Source of the DNA: an uncultured Lachnospiraceae bacterium | Lineage (GTDB): Bacteria; Bacillota; Clostridia; Lachnospirales; Lachnospiraceae | Direction: 5' to 3' | Assembly: GCA_947176505.1 (NCBI GenBank) | Contig: CAMWQW010000002.1 | Location: forward strand, 1 to 64,000 | DNA length: 64,000 nt | Shown here: in pieces, positions 27,415 to 36,045 of the stretch | Position numbering within the stretch: position 1 is the stretch's first letter | How the letters are laid out: the number at the start of each line of letters is the position of its first letter | Translations under genes and position numbers: made by a program | Notes under the pieces: model-generated | Database searches by the model: none | What the model was told of the DNA's origin: nothing | Seen by the model: the letters and a program-made list of their open reading frames with translations, nothing else

Positions 27415-27936
27415 TTATTTCAAGTTCGCATACCGTCCCTTGGAACGTTTATAGAAGAACAGAACAATCCATTCCAGCCTACGCTTTAGAACAATCTGTA
27501 TCTCCTCTTTCGGATGAATAGGTTTCACAAGCCATGTCCTGATTCCAGCCTTCTTTGCACCCCACACATCCGTAAAAAGCTGATCGCCCACAAACATTGT
27601 CGTCTCCGTCGTGGTATTCATCAGCTCCATCGCTTTAAGATAATTCTTTGCTGAAGGTTTTCCCGCTTTGTAAATATACCGCGAATGTACCTCATCATTA
27701 AACATCTTTACCCGTGGTTCTTTATTATTGGATAGCAAAAGGCTCTCATAACCAAGCTCCCTAAGCCGATTAAATAATGCAATGCTGCGCTTATCCGCCG
27801 GCGCACCATGGGGCACCAAAGTATTGTCTATATCAAAAATCACACCGCGATACCCTTTAACATACAGCGACTCAAAATCAATCTCATACACACTATCCAG
27901 ATATTCATCCGGATAAAAACGTTCAAACAGTTTCAT
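27415..27936 (-). CDS. YqeG-family HAD phosphatase, subfamily IIIA (173 aa)
   Basis: HAD motif I is IFDIDNTLVPHGAP, motif II LLLSNN, motif III KPSAKNY, and motif IV MFVGDQLFTDVWGAKKAG. B. subtilis YqeG lies next to aroE and yqeH, so the neighbourhood fits. It is a small-molecule or protein phosphatase of unproven substrate. GGAGG precedes the ATG at 27936 with short spacing; the longer frame from 28038 adds an unlikely Cys-rich stretch. Confidence 0.9.
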   Translation of the reverse strand: MKLFERFYPDEYLDSVYEIDFESLYVKGYRGVIFDIDNTLVPHGAPADKRSIALFNRLRELGYESLLLSNNKEPRVKMFNDEVHSRYIYKAGKPSAKNYLKAMELMNTTTETTMFVGDQLFTDVWGAKKAGIRTWLVKPIHPKEEIQIVLKRRLEWIVLFFYKRSKGRYANLK

Positions 27937-28006
27937 GTTTCCTCCATCCGGAATTATTATGCTGTCACATCTTTTACACAACAAATCCTTTCCTATCATA
28001 ACAAAT

Positions 28007-28028
28007 CCCCCTGCACTAATGCAAGGGG
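28007..28028. terminator. Weak hairpin between the membrane protein and YqeG genes
   Basis: CCCCTGCA pairs with TGCAAGGGG (one bulged A) around a four-base loop. T-runs on either strand are short, so termination is uncertain. Confidence 0.4.
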
Positions 28029-28056
28029 TTTCTGGCATCTCACTTTTATATCACCT

Positions 28057-28326
28057 TTATAGGTTTTTGACAATTCTGTTATATCTGGCTGTTAAAATAA
28101 TACGTATAATATTGCTTATCAGCATCAATAAAATATCCCAAAGGAGCACGGAATACGCTTTGCCCGACAAAGCTGTATACCATTCTGCTCCTTCCCACAG
28201 CTTATTCCCAAAGAAAAGAAACAGCACAATAAATAATGCCGCCATCAGAAAAATCCAACGAAAAACATTTGCAACGGTCATGGGCACACTGGCTTTTGCC
28301 ACAATCTCTTTTTCCTGTTCTGTCAT
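28057..28326 (-). CDS. Small two-TM membrane protein (89 aa)
   Basis: Two hydrophobic segments are seen, at about residues 20-42 (VFRWIFLMAALFIVLFLFFG) and 58-76 (SVLLWDILLMLISNIIRII), with a short polar loop between them. GGGAG lies five bases before the ATG at 28326. The longer frame up to 28431 overlaps nrdR and is not needed. It starts 23 bases after the nrdR stop and is probably on the same transcript. I do not recognise the family. Confidence 0.7.
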   Translation of the reverse strand: MTEQEKEIVAKASVPMTVANVFRWIFLMAALFIVLFLFFGNKLWEGAEWYTALSGKAYSVLLWDILLMLISNIIRIILTARYNRIVKNL

Positions 28327-28348
28327 ATTTACTCCCTGCTTCTTCCAC

Positions 28349-28801
28349 TTATTTATCCAGTACTTTCTTAAGCTCATCCATGAACGTATTAATATCTTTG
28401 AATTCCCTATAAACAGATGCGAATCTGACATATGCTACTGCCTCTAAATCTTTTAATTTATTCATAACAATCTCACCGATTACCTGACTGGGTATTTCCT
28501 TCTCTTCCATATTGAAGATTTCAGTTTCTACCTCGTCTACCAACTGATTAATCTGGGACGCGCTGATTGGTCTTTTATGACATGCACGCAAAACACCCGC
28601 CTCTATCTTGGATCTGTCGTAGGTTTCCCTATTGTTGTCCTTCTTAATAATAATAAGCGGAATTGTCTCCACTTTCTCATAAGTAGTAAAACGCTTATCA
28701 CATTCGTCACAAACACGTCTCCTACGAATCGAATTGTTCTCTTCAGCTGGTCTGCTGTCGATTACTCTGGTATTCTCATGACCGCAAAAAGGGCATTTCA
28801 T
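28349..28801 (-). CDS. nrdR: Transcriptional repressor NrdR (150 aa)
   Basis: Controls ribonucleotide reductase genes by sensing ATP/dATP. The N-terminal zinc ribbon is MKCPFCGHENTRVIDSR with RRRRVCDECDKRFTTYE, and the ATP-cone domain (PLIIIKKDNNRETYDRSKI, ACHKRPIS) follows. GGAGG lies nine bases before the ATG at 28801. Length is standard. Target NrdR boxes are not expected in this window, as no nrd gene is present. Confidence 0.96.
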   Translation of the reverse strand: MKCPFCGHENTRVIDSRPAEENNSIRRRRVCDECDKRFTTYEKVETIPLIIIKKDNNRETYDRSKIEAGVLRACHKRPISASQINQLVDEVETEIFNMEEKEIPSQVIGEIVMNKLKDLEAVAYVRFASVYREFKDINTFMDELKKVLDK

Positions 28802-28940
28802 CCGGAATATCCTCCTCAGTATCAATATTTTCTATTGAATATCGTGCAGATAATCTACAACGTATCATATTTATTATAGGTTGTTTTAACAATTATGTCA
28901 ACTATTTTATGGTAACCAGCAGATAACTTGAGCTTTGTAT

Positions 28941-29639
28941 CTATTTCCCATCGCTGCCATCCTTCCTGCACCGGAAAGCCGCCATGCCCTCCACAGTCTT
29001 TACTTCCGCTTTCCTGTACATGGCTTTCAGCCGTATTTCCAAACTGTGTGCCGTTTCATAAGGCGGCGTAAAATACCCCTTTGCCGTATATATTTTTTCA
29101 ACAAACCAATCAGTGCGTTTATTCTCACCTTTTACATAAAAACATCCGCAGAATCTTCCGCCCGGCTTCAATACACGAAAAACCTCACGGTAAGCCGCCT
29201 CCTTATCCGGAAAGGCATGAAAACCGTTCAAAGACAACACAAGGTCAAAACTGCCGTCAGAAAATGGCAGCTTCCCCACATCTCCCTGCATAAAGCAAAC
29301 ATTTTTGATTTCCCGTTTTTCCGCTTGTCGCTTTGCCCTCTCCATCATATCCGCAGAATAATCAAGACAGGTAACGTCCGCATCCGGCAAGGTCTTATAT
29401 ACGGGCATGGTCAAGATTCCGGTACCCACCGGGATTTCCAGCATCTTCCCAGAAAAATCCTGCGGTATACCCGAAAGTGCAAGCTCCAGATAGCGGTCAT
29501 TTTTCCTTTTATTCATGTTCCATACCAACTTACAGACTGCCTTCCCTAGCAGGGTGGAACAGGTAATCATACCATCGTAGAACGTAGCCTCACCCCCGAG
29601 ACTCTTATATGCGTTTTTGATTTCATCATGTCTGCTCAT
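28941..29639 (-). CDS. Class I SAM-dependent methyltransferase (232 aa)
   Basis: The SAM-binding motif I is MLEIPVGTGILTMPV (a GxG variant with Pro-Val-Gly-Thr-Gly). Motif II is VTCLDYSADMMERAKRQ, post-I is FMQGDVGKLPFSDGSFDLVLSLNGFHAF, and LKPGGRFCGCFYVKG follows, all as in the UbiE/small-molecule methyltransferase group. The substrate is unknown. AGAGG precedes the ATG. It lies about 200 bases downstream of a promoter with two palindromic operators, with a gene remnant between. Confidence 0.9.
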   Translation of the reverse strand: MSRHDEIKNAYKSLGGEATFYDGMITCSTLLGKAVCKLVWNMNKRKNDRYLELALSGIPQDFSGKMLEIPVGTGILTMPVYKTLPDADVTCLDYSADMMERAKRQAEKREIKNVCFMQGDVGKLPFSDGSFDLVLSLNGFHAFPDKEAAYREVFRVLKPGGRFCGCFYVKGENKRTDWFVEKIYTAKGYFTPPYETAHSLEIRLKAMYRKAEVKTVEGMAAFRCRKDGSDGK

Positions 29640-29778
29640 TTTCTTATCCTCTCATTTCTTTATCCTAACTCCACATCAAGCGCCATTATGACCCACTTTT
29701 ACCACCACGTTTTTTAGTTCCTGCTCCGGGATGATCTTGTCAATAGAACGTCCTTCCCTTTGTTTTTCTATTATATGG

Positions 29779-29792
29779 TTAGCATATGCTAA
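29779..29792. promoter_or_regulatory. Palindromic operator TTAG-N6-CTAA, distal copy
   Basis: TTAGCATATGCTAA is a perfect palindrome. It shares the TTAG-N6-CTAA frame with the site at 29823-29840. This resembles operators of DtxR/MntR/IdeR-type metal repressors, but the regulator is not identified. Confidence 0.5.
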
Positions 29793-29822
29793 GCCGCGCA
29801 TTTAATAAATGTACACATCTTT

Positions 29823-29877
29823 AGTTAGTTTGCGCTAACTCATTTCAAGTATACTTCTTATCCATTGATTTTGTCAA
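29823..29877 (-). promoter_or_regulatory. Promoter with an operator over the start site
   Basis: On the minus strand TTGACA (29872-29877) and TATACT (29848-29853) are 18 bases apart. The inverted repeat AGTTAG-N6-CTAACT at 29823-29840 covers the expected start. In the 200 bases before the methyltransferase gene, the minus strand also reads GRSIDKIIPEQELKNVVVKV and stops, perhaps the end of a lost gene. Confidence 0.65.
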
Positions 29878-29948
29878 TAGATTACCCGATGTTGAGGAAA
29901 ACATTTTATCGCACTTACAACCCCTCTGCCTCATAATAATCCATCTCG

Positions 29949-30185
29949 CTATATACATATATCCACAATAATGATATCAGGACCAATCTGCTTAATATCT
30001 TTATAGCATATGACATAATTGGAATCGTTGCTGCCAAACAGTCCGCACCACTTATTCTCTCCCGGAATAATCAGTTTAAAAATCTGTCCGGTACATTCAT
30101 CAAACTCAAAATCACACACCTTACCTAGTTTTTGGCAATTTTTTAAGTTGATTACTTCTTTCTTCTTAAATTCCGAAAATAACAT
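29949..30185 (-). CDS. YlmC/YmxH-family PRC-barrel protein (78 aa)
   Basis: The whole protein is a PRC-barrel: FSEFKKKEVINLKNCQKLG, then VCDFEFDECTGQIFKLIIPG and YVICYKDIKQIGPDIIIVDI. Firmicute sporulation loci often encode such YlmC/YmxH proteins. AGAGG lies five bases before the ATG. It sits between the zinc-ribbon/SH3 gene and the methyltransferase. Function is unknown; RNA-related and sporulation roles have been proposed for the fold. Confidence 0.88.
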   Translation of the reverse strand: MLFSEFKKKEVINLKNCQKLGKVCDFEFDECTGQIFKLIIPGENKWCGLFGSNDSNYVICYKDIKQIGPDIIIVDICI

Positions 30186-30267
30186 AGGAACCTCTCCGGG
30201 CTTTTTATTATTAAATGCATCTGCCTCAAAAAGGTTCCTATTATATATTCTGCTATGGATATAAGTT

Positions 30268-31221
30268 TTATTCTATCGCAATGTATTCATAAAAGACATA
30301 ACCGATAGTGCCATCCTCAAGAAGAATCTCATACCACTCCTCGCCGTCTACGGCACCGTAACTGGTGTATATCTCCCCTTCCTGCGCCACCTTCAGGACA
30401 TTGGTTCCATAGGTGCTCGGATTATCACGCACATTTACATTATGTATCACTGTCAGCGTATAAGTCTCTCTGTCTTCTCCAATCTCAGAATTCATTCCGT
30501 CCCCTGCCACCTGCTGCTGACTTTGTTCCTCCTGCTCTTGTTCTTCCTGTCCTTCCTGCTCTTCCTCTGCCGCATTATCATAATCTTTCGGAACATACTG
30601 TCGGAACAAATGAAATCCCAACACAGCGACCACCACAAGGAGCACGCATCCTACAATCGCTGTCATTGCAGTAATAATATCCACTCCGCCCTCGTCATCA
30701 TCATCCCAGTCATCCTCGTCCCAATCATCGTCTTCCCAATCTTCATCCTCCCAGTCTTCGTCTTCCCAATCTTCATCCTCCCAGTCTTCCTCTCGGTATA
30801 CTACTTTTTTCTTCCTCGGGGGTTCAGGTGCCGAAGACTTCTTCTTATTAGAAGGTACGCTCTTAGGTACTGTGCTTCTCTCCGATGAACTGTGTGTTGA
30901 TGAACTTTTAGATACCGCGTTTCTTGATGCAGGTTTACGGGATGCGCTACCAGCTCTGCGATCTGCCTTAATCTCCGCAGCAGTTTCGGAAAGGATATTT
31001 CTTTCTATCGCGTCAATCGGGATATCCAATGTGTCGTCTGACACCTTACCTGCACTGCCCTTTCCACCTACTGGTCTGCCGCATTTCGAACAAAATTTTA
31101 CCCCCTCGCGCAACACAGCGCCGCAATCCGGACATCTTCTGTCCTTTATCGCTTTAGCGCCGCATTTCGGACAGAAACGGTCCGTCTCCATCAGACGGGC
31201 GCCACAATTTGTACATATCAT
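30268..31221 (-). CDS. Zinc-ribbon / SH3 membrane protein (317 aa)
   Basis: Three zinc-ribbon Cys pairs occupy residues 1-55 (MICTNCGARL, CPKCGAKAI, CPDCGAVL, CSKCGRPV). A basic Ser-rich linker follows, then a strongly acidic tandem repeat of the EDWED type at about residues 145-175. One membrane segment lies near 185-210 (TAIVGCVLLVVVAVLGF). A Gln/Glu-rich stretch precedes a C-terminal SH3 domain (NVNVRDNPSTYGTNVLKVAQ). So the zinc ribbons are cytoplasmic and the SH3 is outside. The ATG at 31221 follows AGGTG by eight bases; the frame from 31242 uses a TTG without a good site. Likely an envelope-associated adaptor. Confidence 0.82.
   Translation of the reverse strand: MICTNCGARLMETDRFCPKCGAKAIKDRRCPDCGAVLREGVKFCSKCGRPVGGKGSAGKVSDDTLDIPIDAIERNILSETAAEIKADRRAGSASRKPASRNAVSKSSSTHSSSERSTVPKSVPSNKKKSSAPEPPRKKKVVYREEDWEDEDWEDEDWEDEDWEDDDWDEDDWDDDDEGGVDIITAMTAIVGCVLLVVVAVLGFHLFRQYVPKDYDNAAEEEQEGQEEQEQEEQSQQQVAGDGMNSEIGEDRETYTLTVIHNVNVRDNPSTYGTNVLKVAQEGEIYTSYGAVDGEEWYEILLEDGTIGYVFYEYIAIE
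30697..30795. repeat. In-gene 15-bp tandem repeat encoding EDWED units
   Basis: A run of about six near-identical 15-base units alternates two codon spellings of Glu-Asp-Trp-Glu-Asp, then degrades to Asp-rich units. The nearly exact copies suggest expansion by slippage. Confidence 0.75.
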
Positions 31222-31349
31222 TCCTCTTTCACCTCGTTGCAATCCGTGCCTTTATACAGCTTCCCCTCAGCACATCTATTCCTATATTAATGTATCAAAA
31301 AACTCTCTTTTTGTAAAACGATATACGAAGATTTTTCCTTAAAATTTCA

Positions 31350-31377
31350 TGAATAATTCCGGCTGATTCGTACATCC
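31350..31377 (+). promoter_or_regulatory. Weak candidate sigma-F/G promoter of sigG
   Basis: TGAATA at 31350-31355 matches the sigma-G -35 element, and ACATCC near 31372 could be a poor -10. Only the -35 is convincing. Sigma-F and sigma-G control is known for sigG in Bacillus. Confidence 0.3.
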
Positions 31378-31444
31378 TTTTTAGAAAGGGCTAATGCCTA
31401 AAAATTCGTCATGTGCAGAAAACTGCGCAGAAATGGAGAAAAAT

Positions 31445-32224
31445 ATGATACAGGGTAAAGTAGAAATCTGCGGCGTCAATACATCAAAACTGCCGCTTCT
31501 TAAAAATGCAGAAAAAGAAGAATTATTTAAACGGATTGAAGACGGCGATGATGCCGCCCGAAAAGAATATATCAACGGAAATCTGCGCCTTGTCTTAAGC
31601 GTCATCAAGCGCTTTCATTCCAGCAATGAAAATGTGGACGATCTCTTTCAAATCGGGTGTATCGGTCTTATCAAAGCAATCGATAATTTCGACAGCTCTC
31701 TTAATGTAAAATTCTCTACCTATGCCGTTCCTATGATTGTCGGAGAAATCCGGCGGTATCTTCGTGATGCAAACAGTATACGGGTGTCCCGTTCTCTCAA
31801 AGATACCGCCTACAAAGCAATCTATGCCAAAGAACATCTCACCCGTACAAACTCCAAAGAACCTACCGTCAACGAAATCGCCGATGAAATCGGAATCCCC
31901 AAGGAAGATATCGTCTATGCTCTGGACGCCATACAAGCCCCGATGAGTCTTTATGAACCGGTCTACACAGACGGAGGCGACACCCTCTATGTAATGGACC
32001 AAATCAGCGATAAGAAAAATAGGGAAGAACTCTGGGTGGAACATATCTCTCTAAGCGAAGCCATGAAAAAACTAAGCGACCGAGAATATGAAATCATCAC
32101 CCTGCGTTTCTTTGAAGGCAAAACACAAATGGAAGTTGCCACAAAAATAGGCATCTCTCAAGCACAAGTATCCCGTTTAGAGAAAAATGCTCTCAAAACA
32201 ATGAGAATGTACCTGACTGCATAA
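31445..32224 (+). CDS. sigG: Sporulation sigma factor SigG (259 aa)
   Basis: Late forespore sigma factor. KVEICGVNTSKLPLL at the N-terminus is the hallmark of sigma-G. Region 2 (GNLRLVLSVIKRFHSSNENVD, then FSTYAVPMIVGEIRRYLRD) and region 4 (LSDREYEIITLRFFEGKTQ, then QAQVSRLEKNALK) are complete. The frame begins at 31394, but GGAG six bases before the ATG at 31445 gives the family's normal N-terminus. In Bacillus and Clostridium sigG follows sigE on the same strand; here it faces the opposite way and converges on the REC/HD-GYP/GGDEF gene with a ten-base gap. Confidence 0.96.
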   Translation: MIQGKVEICGVNTSKLPLLKNAEKEELFKRIEDGDDAARKEYINGNLRLVLSVIKRFHSSNENVDDLFQIGCIGLIKAIDNFDSSLNVKFSTYAVPMIVGEIRRYLRDANSIRVSRSLKDTAYKAIYAKEHLTRTNSKEPTVNEIADEIGIPKEDIVYALDAIQAPMSLYEPVYTDGGDTLYVMDQISDKKNREELWVEHISLSEAMKKLSDREYEIITLRFFEGKTQMEVATKIGISQAQVSRLEKNALKTMRMYLTA

Positions 32225-32233
32225 AGCATACTA

Positions 32234-34225
32234 TCAAAAATCTGCCACATCAAAAGTCAGGGTGATATCCTTACCACCATATAATTTAAAGTAGTTCTGT
32301 ATAATACGATCCGTAACAATACGGATATTCTCTTTCTCGGTACCCATCAGCACTACGAGGAACTGCGAACTGCTGTATCTGGTTCCCACATCCACGCCGC
32401 GCAGTGATTTACAGATGGACTGTTCCATACACTGCATGGCAATCTCCATGCGCTCCAGTTTCACTTCGCTGCCGTCCGACGAAAAGAGCGTAAACAACAA
32501 AAGCTGCGTCTTCTGATTACTTCTCTGTGAAAAACGATTCACAAATTCATAAATATGAGCAAACTCAGTATACTCAATCTGGAATGCACCTGTACGTTTC
32601 TCATTGTTTCTGATCAGACTAAGAATCGTCTCCAAATCGCTCTTGGACTGTTCAGGCGTACGTACAAGCCCGGTGTTCTGGAAGAAACCATAATGGACAT
32701 TTGTATTCTGCTTCACGTGATACAATGCTTTGTCGGCTCTCTGATACAGTTCCTCAAATTCATGCCCGTCCACGCCCGACAGACTGATTCCGATGGACAG
32801 CTGTGTTTCTTTCAGAATATCCACTTCCTCCTGCTTCTTTGCAAAAGCCGCCAATATCTCATCCACCATGGCGATGGCGCCGTCTCTGCTCGTCATTCCT
32901 TCAACAAAATAAATAAACTCGTCGCCACCTGTTCTGCATACAATATCTTTACCGCACACATCACGTAGTACATCCGCAGTCAGTTTCAATGCATAATCGC
33001 CTGCAAGGTGTCCATGTGTCTGATTAATCTGTTTGAAATGGTCTAAATCAAGAATCATCAGGCAGCCGCCTGTCACTCTGAGACATGCCTCTATCTCGCT
33101 TTGTCCTTTCCGTTTGCTCAAAACACCTGTGAGATAATCCGTAGGCGCATCAAGAACACTCTCGCTACCCATAGAAATCCCACAAATTTTCTCACTGTCA
33201 AAAATGGGAGATGCCATATCCTCTTCCAGCATCCACTGCTTCTCCAGCGCTCCTTCTTTGATCAGTTCTATAAAAATATCTACCAGCTCCGGATCCCACT
33301 GGCTTCCTTTTCCTTTCTTCAGTTCTTCCATCACGATATCATCGCTAAGTCTTCTTCTGTAGACACGATTGCTCGTCATGGCATCATAGGAATCTACCAA
33401 CCCGATTACTCTCGCCACAAGCGGAATGGATTCCGCCTTTAAGCCTTCCGGATATCCCTTTCCGTCATAACGTTCATGATGATACTTAGCTCCGACATTA
33501 ATGTTTGCAAACATCTTAAAGTCCTTTAAGATTTCCGCGCCCATAACAGTATGCCCTTTAATCAGGCGAAATTCCAAATCTGTCAATCTGAAAGGTTTAT
33601 TGAGCACCGCATCGGGTATACCAATCTTACCGACATCATGCAGCATTGCCACATAATAAATATTCTGAATATCTTCTTCAGACCAGCCCAGTCTCTGAGC
33701 CAACAACTTAGAGTAAGCCGCAACCCTCAGCGAATGCCCTTTCGTATAATCGTCTTTGGCATCTACCGTATTGGCAACCGTCATAATTGCCTGAATGGTA
33801 ATGCGCTCCATCTCTCGTGTTTTCTCATCGAGTCTGCGCTGTAAGTCCTTCCGATAACCATCCAATTCCAACGTACTCTTAATGCGGCTCAACATAATCT
33901 GAGGTTCGAAGGGCTTGGAAATAAAATCACATGCTCCCATACGGAAACATTCTACCTCTGTCTCCGAGCTTCGATCCGCTGTCAGAAATATAACCGGAAT
34001 CTTCATCCAGCGCTGGTCAGCCTGTAACGTCCTCATAATCTCAAATCCGCCGATTTCCGGCATATTGATATCCAGCAAAATCAAATCCGGCGTGTGTCGA
34101 TCCAGATATTTATATGCCTGTTTACCGGAATTCACGGCAACTACTTTATATGTGTCGCCCAACAGATTCTGCGCTGTTGATAATGTTAATCTGTCATCAT
34201 CAACAATTAAGATTATTTTTTTCAT
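32234..34225 (-). CDS. Response regulator REC / HD-GYP / GGDEF / degenerate GGDEF (663 aa)
   Basis: Residues 1-120 are a receiver domain (phosphoacceptor Asp52 in LLDINMP, Lys104). Residues 140-330 are an HD-GYP phosphodiesterase with His164, HD at 196-197, His225, the HH pair at 249-250 and GYP at 257-259. Residues 360-530 are a GGDEF cyclase with GGDEF intact at 433-437. The RxxD inhibitory site is lost (Cys424 at the Arg position). The last 115 residues (SLRGVDVGTRYSSSQFLVVL) resemble a GGDEF domain whose motif has become SSSQF. It could both make and break c-di-GMP. It lies between sigE and the inverted sigG. Confidence 0.93.
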   Translation of the reverse strand: MKKIILIVDDDRLTLSTAQNLLGDTYKVVAVNSGKQAYKYLDRHTPDLILLDINMPEIGGFEIMRTLQADQRWMKIPVIFLTADRSSETEVECFRMGACDFISKPFEPQIMLSRIKSTLELDGYRKDLQRRLDEKTREMERITIQAIMTVANTVDAKDDYTKGHSLRVAAYSKLLAQRLGWSEEDIQNIYYVAMLHDVGKIGIPDAVLNKPFRLTDLEFRLIKGHTVMGAEILKDFKMFANINVGAKYHHERYDGKGYPEGLKAESIPLVARVIGLVDSYDAMTSNRVYRRRLSDDIVMEELKKGKGSQWDPELVDIFIELIKEGALEKQWMLEEDMASPIFDSEKICGISMGSESVLDAPTDYLTGVLSKRKGQSEIEACLRVTGGCLMILDLDHFKQINQTHGHLAGDYALKLTADVLRDVCGKDIVCRTGGDEFIYFVEGMTSRDGAIAMVDEILAAFAKKQEEVDILKETQLSIGISLSGVDGHEFEELYQRADKALYHVKQNTNVHYGFFQNTGLVRTPEQSKSDLETILSLIRNNEKRTGAFQIEYTEFAHIYEFVNRFSQRSNQKTQLLLFTLFSSDGSEVKLERMEIAMQCMEQSICKSLRGVDVGTRYSSSQFLVVLMGTEKENIRIVTDRIIQNYFKLYGGKDITLTFDVADF

Positions 34226-34343
34226 TCGCCCTCACACATGTTTGTCTATACCGCTGTTAATCAAACATTTCTACATTTAAGAATATTTATCACCGCACAA
34301 CAAATTACTCTTAAATACATGATATCATTACGGACTATAAAAA

Positions 34344-35084
34344 TCAATTGTCTTTACTCATCTCCTTTTTTAATCTGCGCATAATTTTCTTCTCCAGACG
34401 CGAAATGTATGACTGTGAAATCCCTAGCAGTTCAGCTACTTCCTTCTGTGTCAATTCCTTTCCGTCCACACTGCCCAATCCGAATCGCAACCGGATAATT
34501 GTCTGCTCTCTCTCTGACAGCTTTGCTATCGCTTTCACCAGCAATTTACGCTCCACTTCATTTTCCAGATCTTTATAGATAACATCTTCATCCGTACCGA
34601 GAATATCCGAGAGTAAAAGCTCATTGCCGTCCCAATCTACATTGAGTGGTTCATCAATTGAAACTTCCATCTTATGTTTACTGTTTCTTCTCAAGTACAT
34701 TAATATTTCATTCTCAATGCACCTTGAAGCATAAGTTGCCAATTTAATATTTTTTTCCGGGTTAAAAGTATTGATAGATTTAATCAGACCAATTGTCCCT
34801 ATAGAAATCAAATCCTCTACGCCTACCCCTGTATTGTCAAATTTTTTGGCGATGTATACCACCAGTCTCAAATTATGCTCTATTAAAATTGCCTTGGCTT
34901 CGTCCTCATATTCCGTGCCAAGATCGCTTATGATCTCATTTTCCCTCTCACTCTCAAGAGGTGGTGGAAGTACTTCTGTCCCTCCTATGTAATGAATGTC
35001 TCCCTGCCGTGTCATAAGGAATCTTGTGTCCTTATGCACCATCTTAAACTGAACCTTGCCGGGAATTGCCACTTTTAAAACCAT
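34344..35084 (-). CDS. sigE: Sporulation sigma factor SigE, pro-form (246 aa)
   Basis: First mother-cell sigma factor. The N-terminal pro-sequence runs up to [16 protein letters not shown]; SpoIIGA cleaves near Tyr32 by analogy with B. subtilis. Region 2 ([20 protein letters not shown], then [19 protein letters not shown]) and region 4 ([17 protein letters not shown], then [17 protein letters not shown]) are complete. AGGAGG precedes the ATG. spoIIGA lies 11 bases upstream, the usual operon with its protease. Confidence 0.97.
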   Translation of the reverse strand: MVLKVAIPGKVQFKMVHKDTRFLMTRQGDIHYIGGTEVLPPPLESERENEIISDLGTEYEDEAKAILIEHNLRLVVYIAKKFDNTGVGVEDLISIGTIGLIKSINTFNPEKNIKLATYASRCIENEILMYLRRNSKHKMEVSIDEPLNVDWDGNELLLSDILGTDEDVIYKDLENEVERKLLVKAIAKLSEREQTIIRLRFGLGSVDGKELTQKEVAELLGISQSYISRLEKKIMRRLKKEMSKDN

Positions 35085-35095
35085 CTTTGTTCCTC

Positions 35096-35908
35096 CTAGT
35101 CTTCTAATAACCGGGGGTGAAGTATCATCTGATAGATACTTTCTTCTGGTATTCCCGTATTACAAATCGCTACAATAACATGCTCCTTCTTAACATTCTG
35201 ACCATGGTCATCTATCACTAATTCCGGCAGCTCATACGCATTTAAGACTCCCCGATCTTTACCGACGCTCTGAAATGGAATTACATGATACTTCTCCGGC
35301 ATAAATATAGAATCGATCTGCTTCGCCAGCTTAGCGCTAATCAGACATACCGGTGCTTTGCTGACCGGATCTGTCAAATGATTTCCCGTATCCAGCAACG
35401 CTTGTACATGAAGCCTTTGATCCAGCTTAGGAACATAAATCGATACTGTTCTCAAGCAGTTCTCTTTTCTTTTTCGGGCAGTAATAAGAATTTTCAACAT
35501 AATTCTATATGACACATATCCCGTCAAAAGTGTTATGAACAGGCTCGCATTCCCTCTCAGAGCCATTCTCAATCGATTCAGAATCCATATCATGATACTG
35601 CCTAAAAAAAATCCACAGCCAGCCATCACCAGACTCCCGTGAATCAGCTTCTTACCATGACGTATCCGGAAAGAAACAGTTAACATGCACATACTGACAG
35701 GAACGGCACCAATCAGTATCCGGATTCCCACCGTACCAATCGGCAACATTATCACTGCACTAAACATTGCCGCCCCAATCAATGCCCCGAGCCAGATTCG
35801 TCTGTGCGTGGCAGTACACTTAAGAATCTGTCCGGTTAGGGACAGCATATACAGATTACTCGTCATCTGCAGGATAAAAATGCTGTCAATATATAATTTG
35901 TAATACAC
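35096..35908 (-). CDS. spoIIGA: Pro-sigma-E processing protease SpoIIGA (270 aa)
   Basis: Membrane-embedded aspartic protease that activates sigma-E. Five hydrophobic segments fill roughly residues 1-145, starting [18 protein letters not shown]. The C-terminal half has the catalytic motif [11 protein letters not shown] (Asp near residue 173), as in single-motif retropepsin-like enzymes. The longer frame starts at 35965, but GGAGG six bases before the GTG at 35908 gives the family N-terminus (MYYKLYID). It directly precedes sigE. Confidence 0.94.
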   Translation of the reverse strand: MYYKLYIDSIFILQMTSNLYMLSLTGQILKCTATHRRIWLGALIGAAMFSAVIMLPIGTVGIRILIGAVPVSMCMLTVSFRIRHGKKLIHGSLVMAGCGFFLGSIMIWILNRLRMALRGNASLFITLLTGYVSYRIMLKILITARKRKENCLRTVSIYVPKLDQRLHVQALLDTGNHLTDPVSKAPVCLISAKLAKQIDSIFMPEKYHVIPFQSVGKDRGVLNAYELPELVIDDHGQNVKKEHVIVAICNTGIPEESIYQMILHPRLLED

Positions 35909-36005
35909 ATCCCACCTCCGTGCTTCTGCTATATTATAAGAAAACGGAGACAAATATTCTGTCACAATCAGGGAGCATTTCCACTTTTTTTGCAGACAGA
36001 TAACA

Positions 36006-36038
36006 ACAAAAAACCACAGGATATTATCTCCTGTGGTT
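36006..36038 (-). terminator. Intrinsic terminator of ftsZ
   Basis: AACCACAGGA (36012-36021) and TCCTGTGGTT (36029-36038) form a perfect 10-bp stem, and on the minus strand TTTTTT follows. It separates the division cluster from spoIIGA-sigE. Confidence 0.92.
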
Positions 36039-36045
36039 GTAATCG

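Noticed and set aside
28935-29549. A 204-codon plus-strand frame opposite the methyltransferase gene
   Set aside because: The minus-strand frame has clear SAM-binding motifs and a ribosome site; the plus frame has neither.
30697-30795. Regular short repeats that could suggest a CRISPR array
   Set aside because: Units are contiguous 15-mers in frame within a coding region, with no spacers. No CRISPR array was seen anywhere in the window.
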